DNA of 48,481 nt from contig DALTWF010000010.1 in assembly GCA_029987235.1 (NCBI GenBank), positions 1 to 48,481 on the forward strand. Reading direction: 5' to 3'. Positions 31,217 through 40,084 of this stretch are shown piece after piece (position 1 is the stretch's first letter; each line of letters opens with the position of its first letter). A program made the position numbers and the translations under genes. Source of the DNA: Methanocorpusculum sp. GTDB taxonomy: Archaea; Halobacteriota; Methanomicrobia; Methanomicrobiales; Methanocorpusculaceae. The notes below the pieces were generated by a model. That model was not told the DNA's origin, did no database searches, and was given only the letters and a program-made list of their open reading frames with translations.

Positions 31217-31978
31217 ATGAAATGGTATTATAAACTGATTTTGCCTCTGGCACTTTTTGTTATTTGGGAAATCATTGCAATAATAGTAAATAACTCATCT
31301 CTTCTTCCTCGTGTTGAAGATGTGCTGGTTGTGTTTTTCACCCCGTTTGCCGATATTTCCGGATGCGGCAGTCTGGTAAGCAACGCAGTCGTGAGTATTG
31401 TCAGAGTGACGCTGGGTTTTGTCATTGCATGTATTATTGCAGTGCCAATAGGTGTACTTCTTGGTCGTTATCCGAAAGTGGAAGGTTTCTGTGACGGGCT
31501 GATTCAGTTAATGCGCCCGATTCCGCCAATGGCCTGGGTTCCTCTTTCCCTTGCGTGGTTTGGAATTGGTATGCAGTCGATTATTTTTATTATCGTTATC
31601 GGCTGCGTGTTCCCGATAATGGTCGCAACCATCGACGGGGTAAAGCGTGTAAAAAAGAGTTGGATTGAAACCGCTCAGATTTATCAGGCAAACAGCCGTC
31701 AGGTACTTCGTCATGTTCTCCTTCCGGCAGCAGGCCCATCTATCTGGAATGGTCTGCGCGTCGGATTTGGAATTGCATGGATGTCGGTGGTGGCTGCTGA
31801 AATGATGCCTGGGGCATCGTCCGGTCTTGGTTATATGATAATGTATTTCTTCCAGTGGAACCAGGTTCAGATTATCATTGCAGGAATGATTTGCATTGGT
31901 ATTATCGGCATTCTTATGGATCAGATATTCAAGATTGTGCAGAGAAAGAAGTTTGGCTGGGAGGTGCTTGACAAATGA
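31217..31978 (+). CDS. ABC importer permease, SsuC/TauC type
   Basis: Membrane subunit with about six helices and the EAA-type loop (WIETAQIYQANSRQVLRHVLLPAAGPSIWNGLR) that contacts the ATPase, near residues 145-180. The 253 residues match nitrate/sulfonate/taurine permeases. ATG 31217 lies behind an AT-rich promoter. The stop overlaps the ATPase start as ATGA. Partners: the lipoprotein upstream and ATPase downstream. Confidence 0.92.
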   Translation: MKWYYKLILPLALFVIWEIIAIIVNNSSLLPRVEDVLVVFFTPFADISGCGSLVSNAVVSIVRVTLGFVIACIIAVPIGVLLGRYPKVEGFCDGLIQLMRPIPPMAWVPLSLAWFGIGMQSIIFIIVIGCVFPIMVATIDGVKRVKKSWIETAQIYQANSRQVLRHVLLPAAGPSIWNGLRVGFGIAWMSVVAAEMMPGASSGLGYMIMYFFQWNQVQIIIAGMICIGIIGILMDQIFKIVQRKKFGWEVLDK

Positions 31979-32757
31979 CTGACGAGAAAAAAATCTGGAT
32001 TAAAGCAGAGCATGCGGGTAAGACTTTTCATTCAAAGAAAGGAGATACCATCGCTTTAGAAGATATCAATCTGGAAATTTATGACGGCGAGTTTGTGTGT
32101 CTCTTAGGTCCGTCCGGCTGCGGAAAGACCACGCTTTTGCGTATGATCGGCGGTCTTGATGTTCCAACGGAAGGCAAAGTCGAGATTGATGGAAAAATCG
32201 TTGACGGACCTTCACCGAAAATGACCATGGTCTTTCAGGAGTACTCGCTTTATCCGTGGCGCACGATTGAAGAAAACGTCGGAATCGGTCTGGAAATGAT
32301 GGGTATGCCAAAAGAACAGCGCAAAGCCGAGGTGCAGAAACGCCTCGACCTTGTCGGACTGACGGAGTTTGCAAACAGTTACCCCTACGAACTTTCAGGC
32401 GGCATGCGTCAGCGCGCGGCCGTTGCGCGCGCGCTTGCCTCAGACCCCGCTGTTATGCTTATGGACGAACCGTTCGGCGCGCTTGACGCGCAAACACGCA
32501 ATAAAATGCAGCTTCAGCTTCTTGACATCTGGAACTCCACGAAAAAGACGATTCTCTTCGTCACACACAGTGTCGATGAAGCGGTTTTCCTCTCGGACAG
32601 AATTCTGATTTTATCGCCCCGTCCGGGCAAAGTCCATCAGATTTACGAGGTAAACATCCCGCGTCCGCGTGACAGAACCTCAGTAGAGTTTGCAAAAATC
32701 CGCAAGGAAGTTCTGGGTGAAATCGAAAAACTCCAGAACGGGAAACAGAACATTTAA
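31975..32757 (+). CDS. ABC importer ATPase, SsuB/TauB type
   Basis: Cytoplasmic ATPase of 260 residues. Walker A GPSGCGKTT, Q-loop MVFQEYSLYPW, signature LSGGMRQRAAVARAL and Walker B VMLMDEPFGALD followed by the switch THSVDEAVFLSDR are all intact and standard for nitrate/sulfonate/taurine importers. Overlaps the permease by ATGA. L10e follows on the same strand after 54 bp. Confidence 0.94.
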   Translation: MTDEKKIWIKAEHAGKTFHSKKGDTIALEDINLEIYDGEFVCLLGPSGCGKTTLLRMIGGLDVPTEGKVEIDGKIVDGPSPKMTMVFQEYSLYPWRTIEENVGIGLEMMGMPKEQRKAEVQKRLDLVGLTEFANSYPYELSGGMRQRAAVARALASDPAVMLMDEPFGALDAQTRNKMQLQLLDIWNSTKKTILFVTHSVDEAVFLSDRILILSPRPGKVHQIYEVNIPRPRDRTSVEFAKIRKEVLGEIEKLQNGKQNI

Positions 32758-32811
32758 TATGGTTGGGCGCTAACCTTAATTGCACATTTAGAGAGCCAGG
32801 AGCATTAAAAA

Positions 32812-33312
32812 ATGGTAAGAAAACCAGCACGAATGTACAACCACCTCGCTAAGAAGGCATACTGCCGCCGCGAGTATATGGGTGGTGTACCAGGCCTTAA
32901 GGTCGTACAGTTTGATATGGGCAATCTTTCCGGAGATTTCCCGGTAGCAATTCACCTCGAAGCACTTGAGGGATGTCAGATTCGCCACACTGCAATGGAA
33001 GCAGCACGTATCAATATGAACAGACGTCTGATGGACAAAGTCGGCAAGAACAACTTCCACTTAAAGATCCGGACCTACCCGCACCACGTCTTACGTGAGC
33101 ACAAACAGGCAACCGGTGCAGGTGCAGACCGTGTCTCTGAAGGTATGAGACTTGCCTTCGGTAAAGCAGTCGGAACCGCAGCACGTGTCTCCCCGAGACA
33201 GAAGGTTTTCACCGTCTGGACCACTCCGCAGTATGTTGACCTCGCAAAGGACGCTTTATCCCACGCAGGACAGAAGCTCCCGACCCCGGTTCGTATCGTT
33301 GTTGAAGAGTAA
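32812..33312 (+). CDS. rpl10e: Ribosomal protein L10e (uL16)
   Basis: Large-subunit protein of 166 residues. The start MVRKPARMYNHLAKKAYCRREYMGG and the block FHLKIRTYPHHVLREHKQATGAGADRVSEGMRLAFGK are characteristic of archaeal/eukaryotic L10e, which sits near the tRNA and peptidyl-transferase centre. CAGGAG 10 nt before the ATG is a plausible ribosome site. It appears to be transcribed alone. Confidence 0.96.
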   Translation: MVRKPARMYNHLAKKAYCRREYMGGVPGLKVVQFDMGNLSGDFPVAIHLEALEGCQIRHTAMEAARINMNRRLMDKVGKNNFHLKIRTYPHHVLREHKQATGAGADRVSEGMRLAFGKAVGTAARVSPRQKVFTVWTTPQYVDLAKDALSHAGQKLPTPVRIVVEE

Positions 33313-33441
33313 TCGAAGTATTTCGGCTCTCCAATAACCCATACCCTTTTTCAGATTTTCATTTCATTCATTCTCCCAGTTACAGACAATGCTGTATCCA
33401 AACACCTTATCTAACAGGAAGACAAATAATAAGTAGAAAGT

Positions 33442-34392
33442 ATGACTGCATCTCCGTATCATCTCTGCGATGACCTGAAGTCTCGTATTGACAGATATAT
33501 TATGCCGGGTGAGGATGTTGTACAGTTTTACCGGGGACTCTGCAGTCAGATACGTCCGTCACTAATTCATTCGGGGCGTGACATGCAGACCTACAGTCTT
33601 TTGTTTGAGACGGTGAAAGCCCCGCAGATTTCACTTGAAGATGTGAAAAATATTCACCGGAAATTTTTTTCTGAAAGTGAAAACGCGGGCATGCTTCGAA
33701 ACAAGCGTATTTTTCTTGGGAGCAACCGTTATCCGCTTCCGGTACCGGAAGTCATTGAACCGCTGATGGAGGGAGTTATCCGTTCCTTTAATGCCGGTGT
33801 AGCAGGCAGGCATCCTATCCGGGTTGCTGCAGCAATTCATCACAAAATTACTTTTATCTATCCGTTTTCCACCGGAACGTTTGAGGTGGCGCAGTTTATG
33901 CAGAATCTGGTCTTACTGCGGTACGGTTATCCTCCGGTGGTAATTCCTGAGGAAAAACTGCCGAAATATAACTCCCTTCTTGATGCGGGTCGTATGGCTC
34001 TTGATGCATTTGCTGATTTTATTGCCGGATGTGTTGCTGAAATGCAGCAGTCCCTTCTGAATATTCTGGAATCGTCCGGCAGACGGACGGCAGCAGAATC
34101 GTCCGGTTCGGAAAATCCGCAGCCGGAAAAAACAGAGAATCCGGACCGGGTTTTCTTTGTTGAGGACTGTGGTGCTTTCGTAAATCCGGTCTATGCAAAA
34201 ATCGCGGAAAGTCCGGGTATTCGCAAGGCGGAGATTGCCGGGGCGCTTGATATGAGTCCGAGGGATGTTGCACGTGTTCTTTCCGAACTGAAAAAGACCG
34301 GTATGATTGATTTTAAGGGTCAGCCGAAGACGGGCGGTTATTTCCCGACTTCTGCACGGCCGCTTGACTCTTTTGATTCAGCGCGGAAATAA
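33442..34392 (+). CDS. Fic-like protein lacking the catalytic motif, with winged helix
   Basis: A 316-residue protein. Residues 60-195 follow the Fic fold: ISLEDVKNIHRKFF, an alpha-helix IRVAAAIHHKITFIYPF, then VAQFMQNLVLLRYGYPPVVIP. The catalytic HPFxxGNGRxxR motif reads YPFSTGTFEVAQF: His becomes Tyr140, and Asn-Gly-Arg become Thr146-Phe147-Glu148, so AMP transfer by the normal mechanism is not expected. After a charged linker (210-240), residues 250-308 form a winged helix (GIRKAEIAGALDMSPRDVARVL). Likely a transcription regulator or a dead sensor. It sits between L10e and phosphoglucose isomerase, both on the same strand, with AT-rich promoter sequence upstream. Confidence 0.75.
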   Translation: MTASPYHLCDDLKSRIDRYIMPGEDVVQFYRGLCSQIRPSLIHSGRDMQTYSLLFETVKAPQISLEDVKNIHRKFFSESENAGMLRNKRIFLGSNRYPLPVPEVIEPLMEGVIRSFNAGVAGRHPIRVAAAIHHKITFIYPFSTGTFEVAQFMQNLVLLRYGYPPVVIPEEKLPKYNSLLDAGRMALDAFADFIAGCVAEMQQSLLNILESSGRRTAAESSGSENPQPEKTENPDRVFFVEDCGAFVNPVYAKIAESPGIRKAEIAGALDMSPRDVARVLSELKKTGMIDFKGQPKTGGYFPTSARPLDSFDSARK

Positions 34393-34442
34393 GGCGGATT
34401 CAGCAACAATACCTTATAGAAGGAAGGAGAAATAAGTAATCA

Positions 34443-35168
34443 ATGTTAAAATACTGGTCAGAAGGGTTGCCTGAGCCGTCTTCACGAACCATAGCTGATA
34501 TGGAAAATGTTCTGGCAGTGCGTCCGTCAAATCAGAATCCGAATGTGGAACTTTATTTCATGTATCGTGACCTCTATAAAACGCACGGCGACCGTCTGTG
34601 GCTTGAGAAGTATCATCTGCGCTATGATATTACGCGTATTCCGGCGGGTATCATCAATGGTGAGTATGTCAAGACAAAGGGGCATTATCATCCGTGCAAT
34701 AAAAACGGTGTGGCGTTTCCGGAGGTCTATGAGGTTTTGTCCGGTTACGCCTATTATCTTTTGCAGAAACGTGACCACTCTGATGTGATTGTGCTTCCGG
34801 CGCGTGCGGGCGATGTGGTGTTAATTCCGCCGGGGTACGGACATGTTACAATTAATCCAGCTAAGGAGGAACTGGTTATGGCAAATCTTGTGTCAAACGA
34901 TTTCGCAAGTGAGTACGGGGAAATCAATGACATGCATGGTGCGGCTTATTATTATATGAAAAAGGAGGGGTGGGTGTTTAACGAGGCGTACGGTAAGCGT
35001 ATTCCTATGCATATTATTCTGCCTAAGCCGATTCCGGAGCTGGGGCTTACCGAGGGGCGGAGTCTTTATGATATGGTGGGCAGTCTTGACACGCTTGCGG
35101 TCATGAATCATCCGGAAGATTTTGAGGATGTGATTGAGGAGTTTTTCGCGCAGAAGAAGGAGATGTAA
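34443..35168 (+). CDS. pgi: Glucose-6-phosphate isomerase, archaeal cupin type
   Basis: Interconverts glucose 6-phosphate and fructose 6-phosphate with a metal-cupin fold unrelated to the common PGI. The 241 residues carry the cupin ligands His81 and His83 (KGHYHP), Glu94 (PEVYEVLSG) and His134 (GYGHVTIN), as in the Pyrococcus/Methanosarcina family. It serves gluconeogenesis and glycogen turnover in methanogens. The start is ATG 34443 after a purine-rich leader (AAGGAGAAATAAG). A long T-run follows the stop. Confidence 0.93.
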   Translation: MLKYWSEGLPEPSSRTIADMENVLAVRPSNQNPNVELYFMYRDLYKTHGDRLWLEKYHLRYDITRIPAGIINGEYVKTKGHYHPCNKNGVAFPEVYEVLSGYAYYLLQKRDHSDVIVLPARAGDVVLIPPGYGHVTINPAKEELVMANLVSNDFASEYGEINDMHGAAYYYMKKEGWVFNEAYGKRIPMHIILPKPIPELGLTEGRSLYDMVGSLDTLAVMNHPEDFEDVIEEFFAQKKEM

Positions 35169-35169
35169 G

Positions 35170-35186
35170 TTTTTTTTTTTCTTTTT
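35170..35186 (+). terminator. T-run terminator after pgi
   Basis: Eleven T residues, one C and five T residues directly after the stop, in the 25-bp gap before the convergent peptidase gene. Confidence 0.5.
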
Positions 35187-35193
35187 CGGGCGG

Positions 35194-35934
35194 TCAGAAA
35201 ATATACGACCACCCCTCTTCCTTAAGCAGCCGCTCCGCCTCGCGATACTCCGGCATCACCCGCTCCACCTCCTCCCAGTAACTTGCCTGATGATGACGGA
35301 AACGCAGATGCACAATTTCATGCGCTGCAAGATACTCGGCAACAATTTTCGGCGCAAGAAGCACACGGGCGTTAATGGTAATACCGTTCTTCGGCGTACA
35401 GCTCCCCCAGCGCCGCTCCTGAATCTTGATACGCACCGGCGGCTTATCAACACCCTCAAGCGCCGCATACTTTGCTACAAACTCATCCAGCACCTTTAAC
35501 CCGAGACGCCGGTAAAGCAGAATAACCACATCCCGCGCAAGGTCCGAAGCCTCCTGCCCCCCAAACCCTGCCGGAAGAGAAATCTCAAGAATGTCACCGT
35601 TAATTTCCGCCCGTGCTGGACCGGTTTTACGCTCGACAGTAAGATTTCTTCCGAAAAACGGCATAACATCGCCTGATTCATACCGGCGTTTCGGCATAGT
35701 GCGTGCAACAAACACCTTGCGGTGTTTTAAAATCCAGTCACCCTTCTCACAGACAAAATCCCGCACATTATCCATATCAGCATAATCCGGCATCCGCACA
35801 ATCACATCACCGTTCGGCTTTACCTCAAGCTGACGCGAATGCCGCGGGGAAAAAAAGACGAAACAGGGGAGTATCTCATCATTATATGGAATCTGCACCG
35901 GAACGGCTTTAATGAGTTTTTTCTCAGGCGGCAT
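35194..35934 (-). CDS. YgjP-like zinc metallopeptidase (DUF45 / SprT-like fold)
   Basis: A 246-residue protein of the YgjP/DUF45 family. The zinc-binding HExxH motif is His205-Glu206-xx-His209 (AAHEIVHLRFRHH), with a further His a few residues on and the conserved block IQERRWGSCTPKNGITINARV just upstream, typical of the family. Substrate uncertain; some members have been described as housekeeping hydrolases. Its ATG is 5 bp past the prenyl synthase stop, so it is the last gene of the isoprenoid/RNase J operon. Confidence 0.85.
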   Translation of the reverse strand: MPPEKKLIKAVPVQIPYNDEILPCFVFFSPRHSRQLEVKPNGDVIVRMPDYADMDNVRDFVCEKGDWILKHRKVFVARTMPKRRYESGDVMPFFGRNLTVERKTGPARAEINGDILEISLPAGFGGQEASDLARDVVILLYRRLGLKVLDEFVAKYAALEGVDKPPVRIKIQERRWGSCTPKNGITINARVLLAPKIVAEYLAAHEIVHLRFRHHQASYWEEVERVMPEYREAERLLKEEGWSYIF

Positions 35935-35939
35935 CTGGA

Positions 35940-36905
35940 TTAATAATTTCTTGCAATAAAGTAGTCGGCCATTTCACAGATAAGCGACTTTGCCTCGCTT
36001 TCGGAAAGAGACACAAGACCTGCTTTGGCATCCTCGATAATCTTCTTTGAATACGCACGGATTTTTTCAAGAACACCCGCACCCTCAAGAAGCGCAATCG
36101 CTTCGGCAATCTCTTCTGCACTCAGCGACTCTTTATGGAATTTTGCAAGGTCAACCCCTGCCTCGCGTGCGAGAATTGCAACTGCGCTCTGCTTGTTTTC
36201 ACGCAAGTCCGAACCCTGCGGTTTTCCAAGCACCTCAGTAGGCGCCGTCAGGTCAAGCAAATCATCCTGTATCTGAAACGCGATACCGATGTTTAATCCG
36301 AGCGTGTAAAGCGCCGCAGTCTGACGCGGGTCCGCACCGGCTAAAATACCGCCGATACCGGCAGATGCAGCATAAAGCACCCCGGTCTTTTTCCGGACCA
36401 TGGAAATATATTCATCCATCGTGACATCATCACGCGCCTCAAAGGAGATATCCTCCTGCTGCCCTTCGCAAAGCTCGCTGACCGTATGCGAAAGCATCTG
36501 AACCGCCTTGACCTTTGCCTCTGCAGGAGCTTCTGCTCTGCAGAGATACTCAAAACCCTTTGCAGCCAGAACGTCTCCTGCCAGAATCGCCGTCGGCTCA
36601 CCGAACTCAGTATGCACCGTCGGAGTTCCCCGGCGCATTTCATCCTTATCCATTATGTCATCGTGCACCAGCGTGAACGTATGCGTCCACTCAAGCGCAA
36701 GCGCTGCGGGGAAAATCTCCTCAGACGCTCCTGCACGGACCGCGTCTGCTGCAAGAAGAACAAGAGCCGGGCGCAGACGCTTGCCTCCTGCGGTCAGAAG
36801 GTGAGCAGACGCTTTCTGAAGCGTTGTATCGCGGGCAAGGCTGTACTCCTCTGCTTCGCAGTTCACCTTGAACGCAACACCCTTAAGATATTCAGCTAAA
36901 TCCAT
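35940..36905 (-). CDS. idsA: Polyprenyl diphosphate synthase (GGPP-type)
   Basis: Makes C15/C20 prenyl diphosphate for archaeal membrane lipids. First aspartate-rich motif DDIMDKDEMRRG (short DDxxD loop) at about residues 76-87 and second motif DDLLD near 211. The 321-residue length is normal. Two starts are possible: a GTG at 36914 that overlaps the RNase J stop, and ATG 36905, six bases past it; I chose ATG because GAAGTGA lies just upstream as a plausible ribosome site. The last step of the mevalonate operon here. Chain length (C15 or C20) cannot be decided. Confidence 0.92.
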   Translation of the reverse strand: MDLAEYLKGVAFKVNCEAEEYSLARDTTLQKASAHLLTAGGKRLRPALVLLAADAVRAGASEEIFPAALALEWTHTFTLVHDDIMDKDEMRRGTPTVHTEFGEPTAILAGDVLAAKGFEYLCRAEAPAEAKVKAVQMLSHTVSELCEGQQEDISFEARDDVTMDEYISMVRKKTGVLYAASAGIGGILAGADPRQTAALYTLGLNIGIAFQIQDDLLDLTAPTEVLGKPQGSDLRENKQSAVAILAREAGVDLAKFHKESLSAEEIAEAIALLEGAGVLEKIRAYSKKIIEDAKAGLVSLSESEAKSLICEMADYFIARNY

Positions 36906-36910
36906 GCTGC

Positions 36911-38254
36911 TCACTTCGGAAGAACCAGACGGTCACCGTTCTGCAGAATGTGCACATCCTTGTTTAAGGTGTAGCCGAACTCGGACGCAAGGAACACATA
37001 GCCGCCTTTCATATTGAACGGACCATGGGACGGAACAATGTGTTCCGGATTAAGCATGGAAAGGAGGTCATAATGGTCCTGATAGTATGCGTGACCCGAG
37101 ACATGCAGACCGTCAAAGAGACGTGCACCCTGCTTCATCAGCATCCGGTCGACATTTGCACGCTGGGCAAAGTTAATCGGGTTCGGAATGATGTTTGCCG
37201 AAAACATGATTTTATCGCCCTTTTCAATCTTGTACGGCGTATCGCCTAACGCCATGCGTGAAAGCATTGAACCCGGCTCACCCTGGTGACCGGTTGCAAT
37301 TAAGAGGAACTTTTCACGACCTTCCTTTGCAACACGGCGTAAAAGCCGGTCGGTCGTTTTTCTGTTGCCGTAAATACTGGTTCCCTGCGGGAATGCGACC
37401 TGCTTTAAGATTTCCGCGGTTGTATTGTACCGTTCCATGCTGCGGCCCAGAAGAACCGGGATTCTGTCAATCTCGCGTGCACATTCCGTAATTGTCTTGA
37501 TACGGGCAATCTGGGATGCAAAGGTTGATACAATCACCGCATTCTTGTCGTCTTCGCAACGCATAATCGCATCGCGGACCCGCAGACGTGCAACCTGCTC
37601 GGACGGAGCGTATCCACGGTCATCCATGTTAATCGACTCAACGATTAAGAGTTTGACACCCTGCTTTCCAATTGCACGAAGACGGGCAACATCAGGCGCT
37701 TCACCGATAACCGGCGTCATATCAAACTTGAAATCGTTTGCATACACGACTGCACCTGCCGGAGTATGCAGAACTGCCATTACCGAATCGATAATCGAAT
37801 GCTGGACTCTGACGAATTCAAGCGTCAGATTCTGCGAGATGGTGTATTTGCCCCCGGCCTTTAAGGCAAAGGTCTTGTTCATTACAGTGAACTTGCGTTC
37901 GCCTTCAATCTGCTGTTTGATTAACTCATTGGTATAGGGTGTCGAGATAATCGGGCAGTTGTACCGGTGGGCAAGTTTCTGGATTGCGCCGATATGGTCA
38001 AGGTGTCCGTGCGTACAAACAATTGCCTTGACGGTTCCTTCCACCGAATTCATTACGGTGTCGTCCGGAATCGCTCCCATCTTGATTAAATCAAGGGAGT
38101 GCATGTTCTCCATGTCGATATTGTTGTCACCTGCAATCGGGTCAAGATACAGACCGATATCAAAGATGACGATTTCCTTGCCTACGCGGACTGCGGTCAT
38201 GTTTCTTCCGACTTCATTATATCCGCCTACGGCTATTACTTCTATGTCTACCAT
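36911..38254 (-). CDS. rnj: Archaeal RNase J (metallo-beta-lactamase/beta-CASP)
   Basis: 5'-3' exoribonuclease or endonuclease of mRNA decay and maturation. The 447 residues have the metallo-beta-lactamase motif HGHLDHIGA and the second His in VQHSIIDSVM, then the beta-CASP part with SEQVARLRV and GHQGEPGSMLSRMA, and a C-terminal HVSGHAYYQDH and PSHGPF that complete the active site. It lies between type 2 IDI and prenyl synthase, which is its usual place in euryarchaeal isoprenoid clusters. Confidence 0.93.
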   Translation of the reverse strand: MVDIEVIAVGGYNEVGRNMTAVRVGKEIVIFDIGLYLDPIAGDNNIDMENMHSLDLIKMGAIPDDTVMNSVEGTVKAIVCTHGHLDHIGAIQKLAHRYNCPIISTPYTNELIKQQIEGERKFTVMNKTFALKAGGKYTISQNLTLEFVRVQHSIIDSVMAVLHTPAGAVVYANDFKFDMTPVIGEAPDVARLRAIGKQGVKLLIVESINMDDRGYAPSEQVARLRVRDAIMRCEDDKNAVIVSTFASQIARIKTITECAREIDRIPVLLGRSMERYNTTAEILKQVAFPQGTSIYGNRKTTDRLLRRVAKEGREKFLLIATGHQGEPGSMLSRMALGDTPYKIEKGDKIMFSANIIPNPINFAQRANVDRMLMKQGARLFDGLHVSGHAYYQDHYDLLSMLNPEHIVPSHGPFNMKGGYVFLASEFGYTLNKDVHILQNGDRLVLPK

Positions 38255-38267
38255 ATTTTAAGGTCCT

Positions 38268-39332
38268 TTATTCACGCGTCATTTCCCTGACGCGTCCTGT
38301 TACATAGTACTCTGCTTCCTGCAAAGCACGTATGTTTTTGCATCCGGTGAGAAACATTGCGGTCGTAAGTTCTCTGTGGATTTGTTCAATTGTGTTGTTT
38401 AATGCAGTTTCACCGTCAAAGGCCGGTTTTACCAGGCGTAACGCCATGCCGGTAAAATCCGCGCCGAGGGCGACGGCTTTTGCTATGTCAAGTCCGGACA
38501 CAAGACCGCCTGATGCTATAACCGGACATAATGTTCTGTGAGCTACCTCAAAAATGCTGACCGCGGTCGGAATTCCCCATGATAGGAAAGTTTCGGCCAT
38601 GGACTCAAGCGTTTTATCACCGGCAGCGCGCATTCCTTCAATTTTTGCCCAGGAAGTGCCGCCGAATCCGCCGATATCAAATGCAGCGGGATATTCTTCG
38701 ATGCCGTTCGTATCGGTGATGAATTTGTCAGTGACAATATCAGAAATGCCGCATCCAGTTTCTTTAACGATAACAGGAACTTTTGATTCGCGGCATGCCT
38801 GCGCGATGGCGCGGACTGTGCCGCGTGCATCATGGTCTCCTTCGGGCTGCAGAACTTCCTGCAGGAAGTTTAAATGAATGCAGACTGCATCTGCTTCAAT
38901 CATCTCAACCGCTCGTTCGACCCAGTCCATTCCATGCTGTACCAGCTGTACAGCACCTATATTGGCACAAAGGAATGCACGGGGAGCAGTATCACGGACG
39001 ACCGAAAACGTGTCGGCAAGACCCGGGTTTTCAAGGGCTGCACGCTGCGAGCCGACACCCATCGGGATGTTGTACTTTTCCGCAGCGGATGCAAGGACAC
39101 GATTCAGCTCTTTTGTTTTCGGGTGACCTCCTGTTGCTGCTTCAATAAATAGCGGAAGGGCGAAGGTTCTTTTGAAAAGTACAGCGGATGTGTCGATTTC
39201 ATCAAGAGAGCATTCGGGAAGAGCATTGTGTTTTAAGTGAATGTCAGAAAACCCTGCATCACCGAAGGTGACATCCGTTTCTTTTGCAAGGCGGAGGTGG
39301 TCAAGTTTTCGTGATGAAGTCTGCTGTGTCAT
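38268..39332 (-). CDS. fni: Isopentenyl-diphosphate delta-isomerase, type 2
   Basis: FMN- and NADPH-dependent enzyme that interconverts IPP and DMAPP. The 354 residues show the flavin/substrate motifs of the family: MTQQTSSRKLDHLRLA at the start, FIEAATGGHP, VGSQRAAL, VCIHLNFLQEVLQPEGD and VIVKETGCGIS, then GGFGGTSWAKIE. Its ATG overlaps the kinase stop (ATGA). Fits between isopentenyl phosphate kinase and prenyl synthase in the pathway. Confidence 0.94.
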   Translation of the reverse strand: MTQQTSSRKLDHLRLAKETDVTFGDAGFSDIHLKHNALPECSLDEIDTSAVLFKRTFALPLFIEAATGGHPKTKELNRVLASAAEKYNIPMGVGSQRAALENPGLADTFSVVRDTAPRAFLCANIGAVQLVQHGMDWVERAVEMIEADAVCIHLNFLQEVLQPEGDHDARGTVRAIAQACRESKVPVIVKETGCGISDIVTDKFITDTNGIEEYPAAFDIGGFGGTSWAKIEGMRAAGDKTLESMAETFLSWGIPTAVSIFEVAHRTLCPVIASGGLVSGLDIAKAVALGADFTGMALRLVKPAFDGETALNNTIEQIHRELTTAMFLTGCKNIRALQEAEYYVTGRVREMTRE

Positions 39333-40084
39333 TGTACTCCGGTATGGGGGAAAGTGGTTCCTTTCAGGTAGTCTTTGAGGTATTGCGGTGCAAAAATCCG
39401 TGACGGAATGCCAGCGTCTGCAAGACGCAGCAGTTCGTCGATTTTTCCTTTCATGCCGCCGGTAACATCGGCGCCGGATGCCGCAATGCTGAAATCAAGA
39501 CCGGCGGCGGAGTCGCGGGTAATGAGAGGAACTATCTTGCCCCCGGCAAGAACGCCGCCTGTTTCTGTAACGATACCCACCTCTGCGGCGCCGAGTTCTT
39601 TTGCAAGATAGGGAACAATCTGGTCGCCTGAGACAATACAGGCGCCGCGTTTTGCGTCCGTTACGACATCGCCGTGCAGAACCGGAACAAGACCTAAAGA
39701 AAGCAAGGTCTGAATCTGTGCAAGACCGCAGGAGACAAGGCGGCCGCCTTCTGCAAATGCGGCTTCAAACGGGTGGAACCCAACTGCAGGAACGCCGGCG
39801 TTCTGAAGCGATGCAACAAAATTGATGTTCAGGGTTGTTACCGCTTCATGCGTTTCTGCGATACCGGGTGCATTTTCTTTTGTCACGCCGTCCTGAATAT
39901 GCCAGGCAGCAGCTTCGGGATGACCGCAGGAGCCGGCGCCGTGAACTATTACAAGCGGGGAATCAATACAGGCGGCAAGGTCTTGTGCAATGCTGCGGAC
40001 TGCAGCGCCGGAAATTTCGCCCTGTTTTGTTTTGTCCGTAATCACACTTCCGCCGATTTTAATGATGCGTATGTTATTCGTCAT
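39329..40084 (-). CDS. ipk: Isopentenyl phosphate kinase
   Basis: Phosphorylates isopentenyl phosphate to IPP, the last step of the archaeal mevalonate variant. Amino-acid kinase fold of 251 residues: IRIIKIGGSVITDK at the start (nucleotide loop), VHGAGSCGHP (with the catalytic His region), VLHGDVVTD and GADVTGGMKGKID. It overlaps mevalonate kinase by 11 bp and type 2 IDI by 4 bp. Presence of this gene, with mevalonate kinase but no phosphomevalonate decarboxylase nearby, is typical of archaea. Confidence 0.93.
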   Translation of the reverse strand: MTNNIRIIKIGGSVITDKTKQGEISGAAVRSIAQDLAACIDSPLVIVHGAGSCGHPEAAAWHIQDGVTKENAPGIAETHEAVTTLNINFVASLQNAGVPAVGFHPFEAAFAEGGRLVSCGLAQIQTLLSLGLVPVLHGDVVTDAKRGACIVSGDQIVPYLAKELGAAEVGIVTETGGVLAGGKIVPLITRDSAAGLDFSIAASGADVTGGMKGKIDELLRLADAGIPSRIFAPQYLKDYLKGTTFPHTGVQ

